Shown here: positions 8,139-17,169 of the stretch, one piece after another | How positions within the stretch are numbered: position 1 is the first letter of the stretch | How the letters are laid out: each line of letters starts with the position of its first letter | Source: Aureimonas frigidaquae | GTDB lineage: Bacteria > Pseudomonadota > Alphaproteobacteria > Rhizobiales > Rhizobiaceae | Direction: 5' to 3' | DNA length: 64,000 bases | Assembly (NCBI RefSeq): GCF_001463905.1 | Contig: NZ_BBWR01000002.1 | Coordinates: forward strand, 737,561-801,560 | The notes under the pieces: generated by a model | Seen by the model: the letters and a program-made list of their open reading frames with translations, nothing else | Told to the model about the DNA's origin: nothing | Databases searched by the model: none | Program-made: the position numbers and the translations under genes

Positions 8139-8603
8139 ATGAAAACCTTCTCGCAGAAGAACGAGACGGTCGAGAAGAAGTGGATCCTGATCGACGCCGA
8201 AGGGCTTGTCGTCGGCCGCCTCGCTTCGCTCGTCGCGCTTCGCCTCCGTGGCAAGCATAAGCCGACCTTCACCCCGCATATCGATGATGGCGACAACGTC
8301 ATCATCGTCAATGCCGACAAGGTGGTGTTGACCGGCAAGAAGTACGAAAACAAGACCTACTACTGGCACACCGGCTATGCCGGCGGCATCAAGGAGCGCA
8401 AGGCGCGGGAGATCCTCGAGGGTCGTTTCCCCGAGCGCGTCCTGGAAAAGGCTGTCGAGCGCATGCTGCCGCGTGGCCCGCTGGGCCGTCGCCAGCTCAA
8501 GAACCTGCGCGTCTACGCCGGCACCGAGCATCCGCATGCCGCCCAGACGCCCGAATCGCTGGACGTCAAGGCGCTCAACGCCAAGAACTCGAGGGCTGCA
8601 TAA
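8139..8603 (+). CDS. rplM: 50S ribosomal protein L13
   Basis: L13, 154 residues, an early assembly protein of the large subunit. Family motifs are [45 protein letters not shown] and [22 protein letters not shown]. The start [15 protein letters not shown] at 8139 matches alphaproteobacterial L13; the upstream open frame runs through leader hairpins and is rejected. The stop overlaps the rpsI start (TAATG), the standard L13-S9 pairing. Confidence 0.98.
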   Translation: MKTFSQKNETVEKKWILIDAEGLVVGRLASLVALRLRGKHKPTFTPHIDDGDNVIIVNADKVVLTGKKYENKTYYWHTGYAGGIKERKAREILEGRFPERVLEKAVERMLPRGPLGRRQLKNLRVYAGTEHPHAAQTPESLDVKALNAKNSRAA

Positions 8604-9079
8604 TGGCCGATCTCAACTCCCTCCAGGACCTCGGCGGCACGCAGGCTGCGACGCAGCCGGAAGCTCCGGTTCATGTCCAGAAGCTGGACGCGCATGGCCG
8701 CGCCTATGCGACCGGCAAGCGCAAGGACGCGGTCGCCCGCGTCTGGGTCAAGCCCGGCTCGGGCAAGATCACCATCAACGAGCGGGACTTCTCGGAGTAT
8801 TTCGCGCGCCCCGTCCTGCAGATGGTTCTGCGCCAGCCGATCGTCGCCGCTGCGCGTGACGGCCAGTTCGACATCGTCGCGACGGTGGCGGGCGGCGGTC
8901 TGTCCGGCCAGGCCGGTGCGGTTCGCCACGGCATTTCGCGCGCGCTGACCTATTATGAGCCGGGCCTGCGCTCGGTTCTGAAGAAGGGCGGCTTCCTGAC
9001 GCGCGACAGCCGTACCGTCGAGCGTAAGAAGTACGGCAAGGCCAAGGCCCGCCGTTCGTTCCAGTTCTCGAAGCGCTAA
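8603..9079 (+). CDS. rpsI: 30S ribosomal protein S9
   Basis: S9, 158 residues, whose C-terminal tail reaches the P-site tRNA. The N-terminus has a 30-residue extension usual in alphaproteobacteria, then [58 protein letters not shown] and a basic tail ending FSKR. It is translationally coupled to rplM by TAATG and followed by a strong terminator. Confidence 0.98.
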   Translation: MADLNSLQDLGGTQAATQPEAPVHVQKLDAHGRAYATGKRKDAVARVWVKPGSGKITINERDFSEYFARPVLQMVLRQPIVAAARDGQFDIVATVAGGGLSGQAGAVRHGISRALTYYEPGLRSVLKKGGFLTRDSRTVERKKYGKAKARRSFQFSKR

Positions 9080-9109
9080 TCCTTCCGCGGCTTCGTGCCT
9101 TTCGATCGA

Positions 9110-9140
9110 GGGCCGCGGGCAACCGCGGCCCTTTCTTTTT
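9110..9140 (+). terminator. rplM-rpsI terminator
   Basis: GGGCCGCGG (9110-9118), loop GCAA, CCGCGGCCC (9123-9131), then TTTCTTTTT. A textbook Rho-independent terminator 30 bp after rpsI. Confidence 0.9.
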
Positions 9141-9169
9141 GGCAATGCGCCAGACAAGGGTGAACCATC

Positions 9170-10147
9170 ATGGCCGGACGCAGCATCGACCACGCCTTCA
9201 CGGCAACGGGGACCCTCGGGGCCGCCGAGGACCCGACCTATGCCGGAACGCCGTCCTTCATGCGGCGGCGCTACCAGAAGGACGTGACCGGGACCGACGT
9301 CACCGTCTGGGGCGTTCCTTACGACAGCGCCGTTTCGAACCGGCCGGGGGCGCGCTTCGGGCCGGCGGCGATCCGCCGCGCCTCCATGATCTTCGACAAT
9401 GACCCGCAATATCCCTTTCACGCGGATCTGTTTGAAGCCATGTCCGTCGTCGATTACGGCGACTGCCTCCTGGATTACCGCCTGCCGGAAACGGCCCATG
9501 CCCGCATCCGCGCGGAAGCGGCCTCGCTTCTGGAGGGAACGGGTTTCCTTCTGACGCTCGGCGGCGATCATTCCATTACCTGGCCCTTGCTGCAGGCCCA
9601 TGCGGACCGCCATGGCCCGCTCGCTCTGATCCACTTCGACGCGCACCAGGATACCTGGCCCCTCGCCTATGGGCTGGATGGCGCGGTGCGGGTGGATCAC
9701 GGGTCTTTCCTGAAGGCGGCGGTGGAAGCGGGCATCGTCGATCCGGCCCGCTCTATCCAGATCGGCATCCGCACCCATGCGCCGGAGGATTGCGGCGTCG
9801 AGATCATTGAGGGGCACGCCCTGGACGAAATGCGCGCCGACGAGATCGCCGCGCGGATCATCGACAGGGTCGGCGCGGGGCCGGCCTATCTGACCTTCGA
9901 CATCGACTGCCTCGACGTGGCCTTCGCGCCCGGGACGGGCACGCCGGTGGCCGGGGGTCCCTCCAGCGCCCGCATGCTGAATGTCCTGCGTCGCCTGGGC
10001 GGGATCGACATGGTCGGAGCGGATGTGGTGGAGGTCTCCCCACCCTTCGATCATGCGGACGTGACCGCGATTGCCGCTGCCACGGTGGCTCTGTATATGC
10101 TCGGCCTGCGTGCCGAGAAAGCCGACAGGGAGAAGGTACAGATATGA
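9170..10147 (+). CDS. speB: agmatinase
   Basis: Ureohydrolase, 325 residues, expected to hydrolyse agmatine to putrescine and urea with a dinuclear manganese centre. Metal-binding motifs are GGDHS (131-135), HFDAHQDTW (155-163) and [17 protein letters not shown] (about 240-256). The start [10 protein letters not shown] lies 30 bp after the rpsI terminator. The stop overlaps argC by 4 bases (ATGA), linking the two in one transcript. Another guanidino-acid ureohydrolase is possible, as substrate cannot be set by motif alone. Confidence 0.88.
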   Translation: MAGRSIDHAFTATGTLGAAEDPTYAGTPSFMRRRYQKDVTGTDVTVWGVPYDSAVSNRPGARFGPAAIRRASMIFDNDPQYPFHADLFEAMSVVDYGDCLLDYRLPETAHARIRAEAASLLEGTGFLLTLGGDHSITWPLLQAHADRHGPLALIHFDAHQDTWPLAYGLDGAVRVDHGSFLKAAVEAGIVDPARSIQIGIRTHAPEDCGVEIIEGHALDEMRADEIAARIIDRVGAGPAYLTFDIDCLDVAFAPGTGTPVAGGPSSARMLNVLRRLGGIDMVGADVVEVSPPFDHADVTAIAAATVALYMLGLRAEKADREKVQI

Positions 10148-11064
10148 GCCCGCGCATCTTCATCGACGGGGAACACGGAACGACGGGGCTGCAGATCCGC
10201 GCCCGGCTGTCCGAGCGGCGCGACATCACCCTCCTGTCCATTCCGGAGGCCGAGCGGCGCAACCCGGCCCTGCGCGAGGATATGCTGAACGCGGCGGACA
10301 TCGCCATCCTCTGCCTGCCGGACGATGCCTCCCGCGAGGTCGTCGCGCTTCTTGCCGGCAACGACACGACACGGCTGATCGATACGAGCACCGCGCACCG
10401 CACGGCGCCGGGCTGGGTCTACGGTTTTGCGGAACTGGAGCGCGACCAGGCGGCGGCGATCACCGCTGCCCGCCATGTGGCCAATCCCGGCTGCTACCCG
10501 ACGGGCGCCATCGCGCTGCTGCGCCCGCTGCGCGATGCCGGTCTTCTGCCAGGGGACTACCCCGTCTCGGTCAATGCCGTGTCCGGCTATTCCGGAGGCG
10601 GCAAGCAGATGATCGCCCAGATGGAAGACGCCTCACGCCCGGATGCCATCTCCGCGCCGCACTTCCTGTACGGGCTGGATCTCACCCACAAGCACCTGCC
10701 GGAAATGCGGACCTATGGCCGCCTGCCGCGCGATCCGATCTTTGCGCCATCGGTCGGCCGCTTCCCGCAGGGCATGCTCGTCCAGGTGCCGCTGCATCTC
10801 GACGGCGTATCGGCTGAAACGGTCCATGCCGCGCTGGCGGAGCATTATGACGGCCAGGACATCGTGACTGTCGCGCCCATGCATGAAAGCGCCGCGCTCA
10901 AGCGCATCGACCCGACCGAACTGGCCGGGACCGACCGGATGGTGCTGCACGTCTTTGCCTCGCCGGACGGCGCACGGCTGAACCTCGTCGCGCTCCTGGA
11001 CAATCTCGGCAAGGGTGCATCCGGCGCCGCTGTCCAGAACATGGACCTGATGCTGCAGCGTTAA
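10144..11064 (+). CDS. argC: N-acetyl-gamma-glutamyl-phosphate reductase (short type)
   Basis: NADPH-dependent reductase of arginine biosynthesis, making N-acetylglutamate semialdehyde. At 306 residues it is the shorter type-2 ArgC. It shows an N-terminal Rossmann fold ([13 protein letters not shown]), [14 protein letters not shown], and catalytic Cys117 in NPGCYPTG, then [15 protein letters not shown]. It overlaps the agmatinase by ATGA. The rplM-rpsI-speB-argC order resembles other Hyphomicrobiales. It is convergent with ctaA, overlapping by 4 bp. Confidence 0.95.
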   Translation: MSPRIFIDGEHGTTGLQIRARLSERRDITLLSIPEAERRNPALREDMLNAADIAILCLPDDASREVVALLAGNDTTRLIDTSTAHRTAPGWVYGFAELERDQAAAITAARHVANPGCYPTGAIALLRPLRDAGLLPGDYPVSVNAVSGYSGGGKQMIAQMEDASRPDAISAPHFLYGLDLTHKHLPEMRTYGRLPRDPIFAPSVGRFPQGMLVQVPLHLDGVSAETVHAALAEHYDGQDIVTVAPMHESAALKRIDPTELAGTDRMVLHVFASPDGARLNLVALLDNLGKGASGAAVQNMDLMLQR

Positions 11065-12170
11065 GACGCCTCAGCCACCGCGCCGACCCTGGCGAACCAG
11101 GGTCGGGCATGGATGATGGCGATGGCCAGGACGCAGACGGCGCCGGCCTGATGCAGAAGCGCCCAGCCGATCGGCACATGCAGGAGCAGGGTGGTGATGC
11201 CGAGCGCGGCCTGCACGAGCACGGCGCCGAGGAGCCCGAGTGCGCCCATGGCGTAATGCGATGCGGGCGCCCGGCGGAAACACCGCACGACATGCCAGAT
11301 GACGAGCGCCAACAGCGTGTAGGCGCCAATCCGATGGATGAACTGCACCGTCTTCACATTTTCGAAGAGGTTGTGCCAGAACGGGTCCATCACCAGAAGG
11401 CCGGAGGGAACGACGGCGCCGTCCATCAGGGGCCAGGTATTGTAGGCAAGGCCGGCGCCGAGGCCGGCGACGAGCCCGCCGAGATAGATCTGCGCCAGGC
11501 AGGCCAGCATGATGACAAGCGCCAGACGCCGTGTCCCGGCGCTGGCCGGCGCGTCGGGGCGCAGGGGCCGCAGGCCCTCCGCCACCCAGAGCGTGGCCGT
11601 GAAGATGATGCAGGCGAGCGTCAGGTGCACGGCCAGGCGATACTGGCTGACATCGGTTCGTTCCGTGAGCCCTGAGGCGACCATCCACCAGCCGATGGCG
11701 CCCTGCAGGCCGCCCAGCGCAAGCACGCCGACCAGGCGCGGCTTCAAGGCGGGCGCCAACCGCCCGGTGAGCCAGAAGAAGCCGAGCCCGAGTGCAAAGA
11801 CGACGCCGACGCCACGCGCCAGCAAGCGGTGCGCCCATTCCCACCAGAAGATGGTCTTGAACTCATCGAGGCTCATGCCACGGTTGATGAACTGATATTG
11901 CGGGATCTGGCGGTAGAGGTCGAACTCCTCCTGCCATTCGGCGGCAGACAGCGGCGGGATTACGCCATGGATCGGCTTCCACTGCGTAATGGACAGGCCC
12001 GACTCGGTCAGCCGCGTGGCGCCGCCCACCACGACGAGGCTGAAGACGATCGCCGCGACGAGATAGAGCCACAGGCGCACGGCCCTGTCATTGCCGGCCG
12101 CACGGGTGGACGGGGTTGCCGACGCAGGCGCGAGGAGCTGGGTATCTGCCATCGAAGATGCCGTTTTCAT
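11061..12170 (-). CDS. ctaA: heme A synthase (COX15/CtaA family)
   Basis: Inner-membrane enzyme oxidising the methyl group of heme O to heme A for cytochrome aa3 oxidase. 369 residues, eight predicted transmembrane helices in two four-helix halves. Conserved segments are [37 protein letters not shown] (heme-ligand His), [25 protein letters not shown] and LLHQAGA. The alphaproteobacterial type-2 form is expected at this length. An internal start at MADTQLL (12152) is possible. It is divergent from the DUF2842 gene. Confidence 0.95.
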   Translation of the reverse strand: MKTASSMADTQLLAPASATPSTRAAGNDRAVRLWLYLVAAIVFSLVVVGGATRLTESGLSITQWKPIHGVIPPLSAAEWQEEFDLYRQIPQYQFINRGMSLDEFKTIFWWEWAHRLLARGVGVVFALGLGFFWLTGRLAPALKPRLVGVLALGGLQGAIGWWMVASGLTERTDVSQYRLAVHLTLACIIFTATLWVAEGLRPLRPDAPASAGTRRLALVIMLACLAQIYLGGLVAGLGAGLAYNTWPLMDGAVVPSGLLVMDPFWHNLFENVKTVQFIHRIGAYTLLALVIWHVVRCFRRAPASHYAMGALGLLGAVLVQAALGITTLLLHVPIGWALLHQAGAVCVLAIAIIHARPWFARVGAVAEAS

Positions 12171-12296
12171 TCACGAATTGGTCCGGCAAGGCTTGCGCCT
12201 GCCCGATAAACCGCTCATGTGAACCGAAAACCGAAGAACCGCAAGCCGGGCGTGTCGCCGAGCCGGCGACACGGGGATCACGAAACGGGGCGCACC

Positions 12297-12506
12297 ATGC
12301 CGATACGTCTGAAGAAGCTCATCGGCACCGTCCTGTTGATCGTCATCGTGGTCGTCTATGCCGTCGTCGCCACGGCCATCGCCAGCGCCACGCTGGCCCA
12401 GTCGAGCTGGTGGGTGCACCTTCTCTACTTCCTCCTGACCGGGCTCATCTGGATCCTGCCGGCCATGCTCATCATCCGCTGGATGGAAACGCCGCCGCGC
12501 CGGTAA
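12297..12506 (+). CDS. DUF2842 small membrane protein
   Basis: 69 residues with two transmembrane segments (about 10-32 and 40-62), matching the alphaproteobacterial DUF2842 family as I recall it (MPIRLKKLIGT..., VHLLYFLLTGLIWILPAMLIIRWM). Function unknown. Its usual position beside ctaA suggests a link to membrane or respiratory assembly, but that is only context. The ATG at 12297 is preferred over an upstream frame whose N-terminus is basic and non-conserved. Confidence 0.8.
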   Translation: MPIRLKKLIGTVLLIVIVVVYAVVATAIASATLAQSSWWVHLLYFLLTGLIWILPAMLIIRWMETPPRR

Positions 12507-12565
12507 AGATGTCCGGTTAGCGTCTGATTAACCATAACAACCTATGGTTAACGGATCGGGCGCAG

Positions 12566-13138
12566 ATGGCGGATGAAATGGAGCAGCCGGTTCGGGTGGT
12601 ATCGTTGATCTTCGCGGCGATCCTCGCCAGCGGATGCACGAGCTATCGCCCCCCTGCCCCGGCCTTTCACCCCCAGCTCGTGGGTGAGCACACGATCGAC
12701 AGTGGCGACCATCTGCGCATCGTTGTCTATGGAGAGGACGACCTTTCCAGCCAGTATGCCGTGGATCAGGCCGGCTACCTGACCATGCCGCTGATCGGCG
12801 ACGTGCCGGCGCGCGGACGGACGACGGGTGAGTTGCGCAGCGTGATCGAAGCACGGTTCCGCGACGGCTTTCTTCTGCACCCGAGCGTTGCCGTCGAAGT
12901 TGCGCAGTACCGCCCGCTTTTCGTGATGGGAGCGGTCGGCGCGGCTGGCCGCCACGATTACATTCCAGGCATGACGGTGCAGAACGCCATTGCCGCCGCT
13001 GGCGGTTTCTCCGCATCCGCCGATCAGGAAAGCGTGGACCTGACGCGCAGCGTCAACGGCCAGGTGATGACGGGCCGGGTCCTTATCACGGATCCGGTCG
13101 TGCCGGGCGATACGGTGGTGGTGCGGCCGCGCTACTGA
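12566..13138 (+). CDS. polysaccharide biosynthesis/export lipoprotein (Wza-like, short)
   Basis: 190 residues. A lipobox LASGC places the lipidated cysteine at residue 24. A polysaccharide-export domain follows (about 40-115: EHTIDSGDHLRIVVYGEDDLSSQY, DVPARGRTTGEL), then an SLBB-like domain (FVMGAVGAAGRHDYIPGMTVQNAIAAAGGF). Such proteins form the outer-membrane exit channel for exopolysaccharide; this short version lacks the long C-terminal region of Wza. No chain-length regulator or glycosyltransferase is nearby, so it is an orphan. It overlaps the convergent kinase gene by 7 bp. Confidence 0.85.
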   Translation: MADEMEQPVRVVSLIFAAILASGCTSYRPPAPAFHPQLVGEHTIDSGDHLRIVVYGEDDLSSQYAVDQAGYLTMPLIGDVPARGRTTGELRSVIEARFRDGFLLHPSVAVEVAQYRPLFVMGAVGAAGRHDYIPGMTVQNAIAAAGGFSASADQESVDLTRSVNGQVMTGRVLITDPVVPGDTVVVRPRY

Positions 13139-14007
13139 GCGTGCGAACCGCGCAGGACCAGCATCAGGGCGCCTTCCAGCGCGTCGGCACGCGGGGCGCG
13201 CAGGGACGGCTGAAGGCCCTTGCCGATCCGCGCAGCGTAGCGTTCCGCCTGCCCCCCCAGAAGGCAGAGCGCCGGGGCGCCCAGGGACAGGAGACGGCGA
13301 AGTGCGGTTTCCACGACGGCGATGCGCGGCGCAAGAATATCCAGGGCGACCGGGTCACCCGCATCCGCCGCGTCCCAGACCATGGGCGCGAAGCGCCCGA
13401 AATCCACCGGCCGCGCGCCGCCGGAAAAGCGGGCGATGGCTGCGGGTGAATCCTCGAAGGCCTTCAGGACAGCTGCCAGCAGCGGGCTTGTCGGAGCCAG
13501 TTCGTCGGCGGCCAGGAGCGCCGCCGACAGGGCCGCGCGGCCGATATCGGCACCGCTGCCAACATCGGAAACCACAAAGCCCCAACCGCCGAAGATGACG
13601 TCGCGGCCTTGTGCCCGGGCGACATAGGCCGAGCCCGTGCCCAATATGGCGATCCCGCCATCGCCGCCGCCATGCGCCCCCAGGCACGCGGCGATGGCAT
13701 CGCTGCGCAGGACCGTCCGCCGGAAGGGCAAGGTGGAGGGGTCGAAGCGGGCCGCGACCTCCGCCAGATTGGCGCCGGCAAGGCCGAGCCCGGCCGAACA
13801 GTCGGCCATGCGTTCGGGGCCGAGGCCCCCGGCGGCCAGCGCCGCAGCCACCGTTTCGATAATGGTCGCGCGGGCAGCGACTGGGTCTGTGAAGATGTTG
13901 GCGCTGCCGCCCACCGCCTCACCGACCAGGGCTGCGTCCCGGGTGCGGATGCGGACGCGGCAGCGCGTGCCGCCGCCATCCACGCCCAGAAACAGATCCG
14001 TGCCCAA
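13132..14007 (-). CDS. BadF/BadG/BcrA/BcrD-type ATPase, N-acetylglucosamine kinase-like
   Basis: 291 residues of the ASKHA sugar-kinase/ATPase fold. The phosphate-1 loop is LGVDGGGTRCRVRI (7-20), the adenosine motifs are AILGTGSAYVAR and GGWGFVVSDVGSGADIGR, and CLLGGQAERYA lies near the end. Length and motifs fit GlcNAc kinase-like members. It is the last gene of the minus-strand sugar-acid operon, 3 bp after the XylX-like gene, so its substrate may be an amino sugar or an intermediate of that pathway. No cysteine cluster for a benzoyl-CoA reductase activator is seen. Confidence 0.82.
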   Translation of the reverse strand: MGTDLFLGVDGGGTRCRVRIRTRDAALVGEAVGGSANIFTDPVAARATIIETVAAALAAGGLGPERMADCSAGLGLAGANLAEVAARFDPSTLPFRRTVLRSDAIAACLGAHGGGDGGIAILGTGSAYVARAQGRDVIFGGWGFVVSDVGSGADIGRAALSAALLAADELAPTSPLLAAVLKAFEDSPAAIARFSGGARPVDFGRFAPMVWDAADAGDPVALDILAPRIAVVETALRRLLSLGAPALCLLGGQAERYAARIGKGLQPSLRAPRADALEGALMLVLRGSHAQ

Positions 14008-14010
14008 GGG

Positions 14011-15186
14011 TCAGATCAAGCCCCGCTGCGCAAGGTTCCGCATCAGGTGGCTTGGACCGAAGGTCCAGCTTTCGCAGCGGTCCGTTGCCCGGATCTCGTT
14101 CACCAGCGTGCCAAGACGGGGCGAATGGATGGCGACGACATCGCCCTCCTTGTGCGTGAAGCCCTGGCCTTCCACGTCCCGGTCATCCGTCGGGGCGAAG
14201 AGCGTACCAAGGAAGAGGACCAGACCGTCCGGATAGGAGTGATGTGCGTTCAGAGCCTGGGCGGCAAGGTCGGCCGGATCGCGGCTGATCTTGTCCATCC
14301 GCGACACGCCGGACAGGACGTAACCCTCGCGCCCCTCGACCGTCAGGTCCAGGCGCGCCTGGCGCACATCGTCCAGGCCGAACTGCCCATCGAAGAAGCG
14401 GATCACCGGCCCGATGGCGCAGCTTGCATTGTTGTCCTTGGCCTTGGACAGGAGCAGCGCGGACCGCCCCTCGAAATCGCGCAGGTTGACATCGTTGCCG
14501 AGCGTCGCGCCGACGATGGCCCCGCTCGACGCGATGACCAGCACCACTTCCGGCTCGGGGTTGTTCCAGGCCGAGTCCGGGCGGATGCCGGCAAGCTGGT
14601 TGGAGCCGACGGAAGACAGGATCTGCGCCTTGGTGAAGATCTCGGCGTCGGGGCCGATCCCCACTTCGAGATACTGGCTCCAGGCCCCCTTCTCGATCAA
14701 AACGCGCTTGAGTTCCATCGCCTCGTCGGAACCCGGCTTCAACGCCTGCAAGTCGGTGCCGATGAGGCGGCCGATCTCGTCCCGGATGGCGCGCGCGGCG
14801 GTCGGATCGCCCTTGGCGCGTTCCTCGATCACCCGCTCGAGCATGGACACGACGAAGGTGACGCCGGCCGCCTTCAGCGCCTGCAGGTCGACGGGCGCCA
14901 GAAGCCAGGGGCGGCTCGCGTCACGCGTGTCGGGATGCGCGTTGGACAAAAGGTCCGCATAGCGGCCTATTGTCTCTCCGCCGGCGGCGGCCAGCGCCGC
15001 GGCGGGATCGGCGGTTTCGCACAGATCCCGCATGGTGGGGAAGGTGGCGGAGACGTCGACGACGTCCTCGCCACGAATGGCCACGACGGCGGGGCCGTTC
15101 AGCTCCGGCCGCCAGGCGCGGCCCGCCAGGACGGCGCGATCGGCATCTTCCGGCAGGGATGCCAGCTGGTTGGCCCGCTCAGCCAT
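14011..15186 (-). CDS. FAH-fold 2-keto-3-deoxypentonate dehydratase, XylX-like
   Basis: 391 residues. It resembles Caulobacter XylX (2-keto-3-deoxy-D-xylonate dehydratase, giving alpha-ketoglutarate semialdehyde) as recalled: shared blocks include LLAPVDLQALKAAGVTF, RVIEERAKGD, WSQYLEVGIGPDAEIFTK, WNNPEPEVVLV (metal-site region), LGNDVNLRDFEGRSALLL and KAKDNNASCAIGP. The start is the ATG at 15186 (MAERANQ), overlapping the upstream FAH gene by 8 bp. It lies in the sugar-acid operon. The stereochemistry of its substrate cannot be told from sequence; 2-keto-3-deoxy acids other than KDX are possible. Confidence 0.85.
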   Translation of the reverse strand: MAERANQLASLPEDADRAVLAGRAWRPELNGPAVVAIRGEDVVDVSATFPTMRDLCETADPAAALAAAGGETIGRYADLLSNAHPDTRDASRPWLLAPVDLQALKAAGVTFVVSMLERVIEERAKGDPTAARAIRDEIGRLIGTDLQALKPGSDEAMELKRVLIEKGAWSQYLEVGIGPDAEIFTKAQILSSVGSNQLAGIRPDSAWNNPEPEVVLVIASSGAIVGATLGNDVNLRDFEGRSALLLSKAKDNNASCAIGPVIRFFDGQFGLDDVRQARLDLTVEGREGYVLSGVSRMDKISRDPADLAAQALNAHHSYPDGLVLFLGTLFAPTDDRDVEGQGFTHKEGDVVAIHSPRLGTLVNEIRATDRCESWTFGPSHLMRNLAQRGLI

Positions 15187-16027
15187 GATAGGCCACCACG
15201 TCCTGCGCCTGCTCGCCCAGCCCCTGGATGCCAAGGGTCACCTTGTCTCCCGGCTTCAGGTAACGCGGCGGCTTCTTGCCCATGCCGACGCCAGGGGGCG
15301 TACCGGTGGTGACGATATCGCCCGGCTCGAGCTTCATGAAAGTGGACAGGTAGGCGATCACATGGGCGATCGTGAAGATCATGGTGGAGGTATTGCCGGT
15401 CTGCGTCCGCTCGCCGTTGACGTCCAGCCACATGTCGAGCGCCTGCGGGTCGGCGATCTCGTCGCGCGTCACCAGCCAGGGGCCGACGGGGCCGAAGGTC
15501 GGGGCGCTCTTGCCCTTGGTCCACTGCCCGCCGCGCTCCGTCTGCCAGGCACGTTCCGACACATCGTTGCAGATCGTATAGCCGGCCAGATAGGACAGGG
15601 CGTCGGCCTCGGAGATGTTGTAGGCCTCCTTGCCGATCACCACGGCGATCTCGACCTCCCAATCGGTCTTCTCGGAGTTCTTCGGGATGACGACCGGATC
15701 GAACGGGCCGCTGAGCGATGACGGCGCCTTGTTGAAGACGATCGGCTCGCTCGGGATGGGCAGATTGGATTCATGCGCATGGTCGACATAGTTCAGGCCG
15801 ATGCAGATAAAATTGCCCGCCCGCGGCACCACGGCGCCGAGGCGTGACCCGTCCGGCGCGGCCGGCAGGCTGGCAAGATCGGCCGAGCGGAGCTTGTCGA
15901 GCGCAGCGTCCGACAGGTGCTCTCCGAAGAAGTCGGGCAGGATGGACGAGACGTCACGAATGGTCCCGCCTTGATCCAGGACGCCTGGCTTTTCCTGCCC
16001 GGCGGGTCCGAAACGAACAAGCTTCAT
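15179..16027 (-). CDS. fumarylacetoacetate hydrolase family protein (diketo-deoxy sugar acid hydrolase-like)
   Basis: 282 residues, FAH fold. Metal and catalytic motifs include NFICIGLNYVDHAHESN, then DWEVEIAVVIGKEAYNI (acidic ligands) and GDIVTTGTPPGVGMGKKPP. Close family members hydrolyse 2,4-diketo-3-deoxy-L-fuconate or -rhamnonate, or act as ureidoglycolate lyases. The adjacent SDR and UxaA dehydratase make a diketo-deoxy acid hydrolase the better guess. It sits between the AraD-like and XylX-like genes in one operon. Activity is inferred, not proven. Confidence 0.82.
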   Translation of the reverse strand: MKLVRFGPAGQEKPGVLDQGGTIRDVSSILPDFFGEHLSDAALDKLRSADLASLPAAPDGSRLGAVVPRAGNFICIGLNYVDHAHESNLPIPSEPIVFNKAPSSLSGPFDPVVIPKNSEKTDWEVEIAVVIGKEAYNISEADALSYLAGYTICNDVSERAWQTERGGQWTKGKSAPTFGPVGPWLVTRDEIADPQALDMWLDVNGERTQTGNTSTMIFTIAHVIAYLSTFMKLEPGDIVTTGTPPGVGMGKKPPRYLKPGDKVTLGIQGLGEQAQDVVAYHG

Positions 16028-16120
16028 GTCAGATAATCCCTCTCTCCCTCTGGCGCGGGCGCCGAAGGGCGCACGCGTATGGTGACATGCCGTACCACAG
16101 GTTACGGCATCACAACAGGC

Positions 16121-17050
16121 CTATTTACCCCAGCGCAGCGCCAGGGGTTCGACCTCACGCGCAAGTTCCAGGAGCCCGGCGCGCGTGGCCGGGTGAAGCT
16201 GCTCCATCGGGTGGCGCACGCGGTCGCAGCCGATGACGCCGCCTTCCTGCATCACGGTCTTGGCGGCCCGCAGGCCGCATTGCCGGTTCTCGTAATTGAC
16301 CAGCGGCAGCACACGCGCATAGGCCTTGGCGGCGTCTGCCCGGTTGCCGGCACGGTGATGGTCGAAGACGGGGCGCAGCAGATCCGGCAGGAGGGCGCTG
16401 GACATGGTCCCGGTGGCGCCGGCGTCCAGATCCGCCATCATGGTGATGGCTTCCTCGCCGTCGAAGGGGCCTTCGATCACCTCGCCGCCGGCTTCGATCA
16501 GCGCACGCAGCTTGGCGGCCGCCTGGGGCGTCTCGATCTTGAAGTAGCGCACGAGCGGCAGTTCACGCGCCATGCGCACCAGGAAGGGCACGGACAACGT
16601 CACGCCCGACAGCGGGGCATCCTGCACCATGACGGGGATGCCCGCAGCTTCCGACACGATCTGGAAGTGCTCGAAGATATGCTTCTCGTCGGCGCGCAGG
16701 GCCGCGCCGTGATAGGGCGGCATCATCATCAGGATGGCCGCGCCCTGCTCGGCCGCGCGACGGGCGCGCGCCGCGGCGATATCGCTGCTGAAATGACTGC
16801 AGGTGACCATGACGGGCACGCGGCCTGCCACATGCTCCAGGCACAGGCGCGTCAGCGTTTCGCGCTCATCGTCGGACAGTAGGAACTGCTCGGAATAATT
16901 GGCCAGGATGCAGATGCCGTCCACGCCCTGATCGATCATGCAGTCCATGATCCGGCGCTGGCCCTCCAGGTCCAGCGCGCCATCCTGCAGAAACGGTGTC
17001 GGCGCCACGGGGAACAACCCGGTAAAGGGCGTATGCGCGGTGGAACTCAT
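16121..17050 (-). CDS. DapA-family L-2-keto-3-deoxyarabonate dehydratase-like protein
   Basis: 309 residues, a DHDPS/NAL-superfamily TIM barrel. The Schiff-base lysine is K171 in VRYFKIETPQAAAK. ILANYSEQFLLSDDERETL, MMMPPYHGA, VQDAPLSG and EGPFDGEEAITMMADLDAGATG resemble azospirillal L-KDA dehydratase (gives alpha-ketoglutarate semialdehyde), as I recall it. A 2-keto-3-deoxy acid aldolase is the main alternative. It follows the binding-protein gene after a structured gap. Confidence 0.8.
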   Translation of the reverse strand: MSSTAHTPFTGLFPVAPTPFLQDGALDLEGQRRIMDCMIDQGVDGICILANYSEQFLLSDDERETLTRLCLEHVAGRVPVMVTCSHFSSDIAAARARRAAEQGAAILMMMPPYHGAALRADEKHIFEHFQIVSEAAGIPVMVQDAPLSGVTLSVPFLVRMARELPLVRYFKIETPQAAAKLRALIEAGGEVIEGPFDGEEAITMMADLDAGATGTMSSALLPDLLRPVFDHHRAGNRADAAKAYARVLPLVNYENRQCGLRAAKTVMQEGGVIGCDRVRHPMEQLHPATRAGLLELAREVEPLALRWGK

Positions 17051-17095
17051 GTCACGTGCCTCCCAGTCAAATCGCGAATCGTGCCGCTTGCGCAG

Positions 17096-17143
17096 CCGGC
17101 CCGCAGTTCACAACCCTGCTGACAGGGCTGTAAAGCGGGCCGG
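17096..17143 (-). repeat. nested stem-loop between binding-protein and AraD-like genes
   Basis: Outer arms CCGGCCCGC (17096-17104) and GCGGGCCGG (17135-17143) are perfectly complementary over 9 bp and enclose an inner hairpin CCCTG-CTGA-CAGGG. There is no U-tract on the minus strand. Location after a binding-protein gene suggests a message-stabilising or processing hairpin. Confidence 0.55.
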
Positions 17144-17169
17144 AGCGGAAGCAAAGCCAAAAAGTATGA

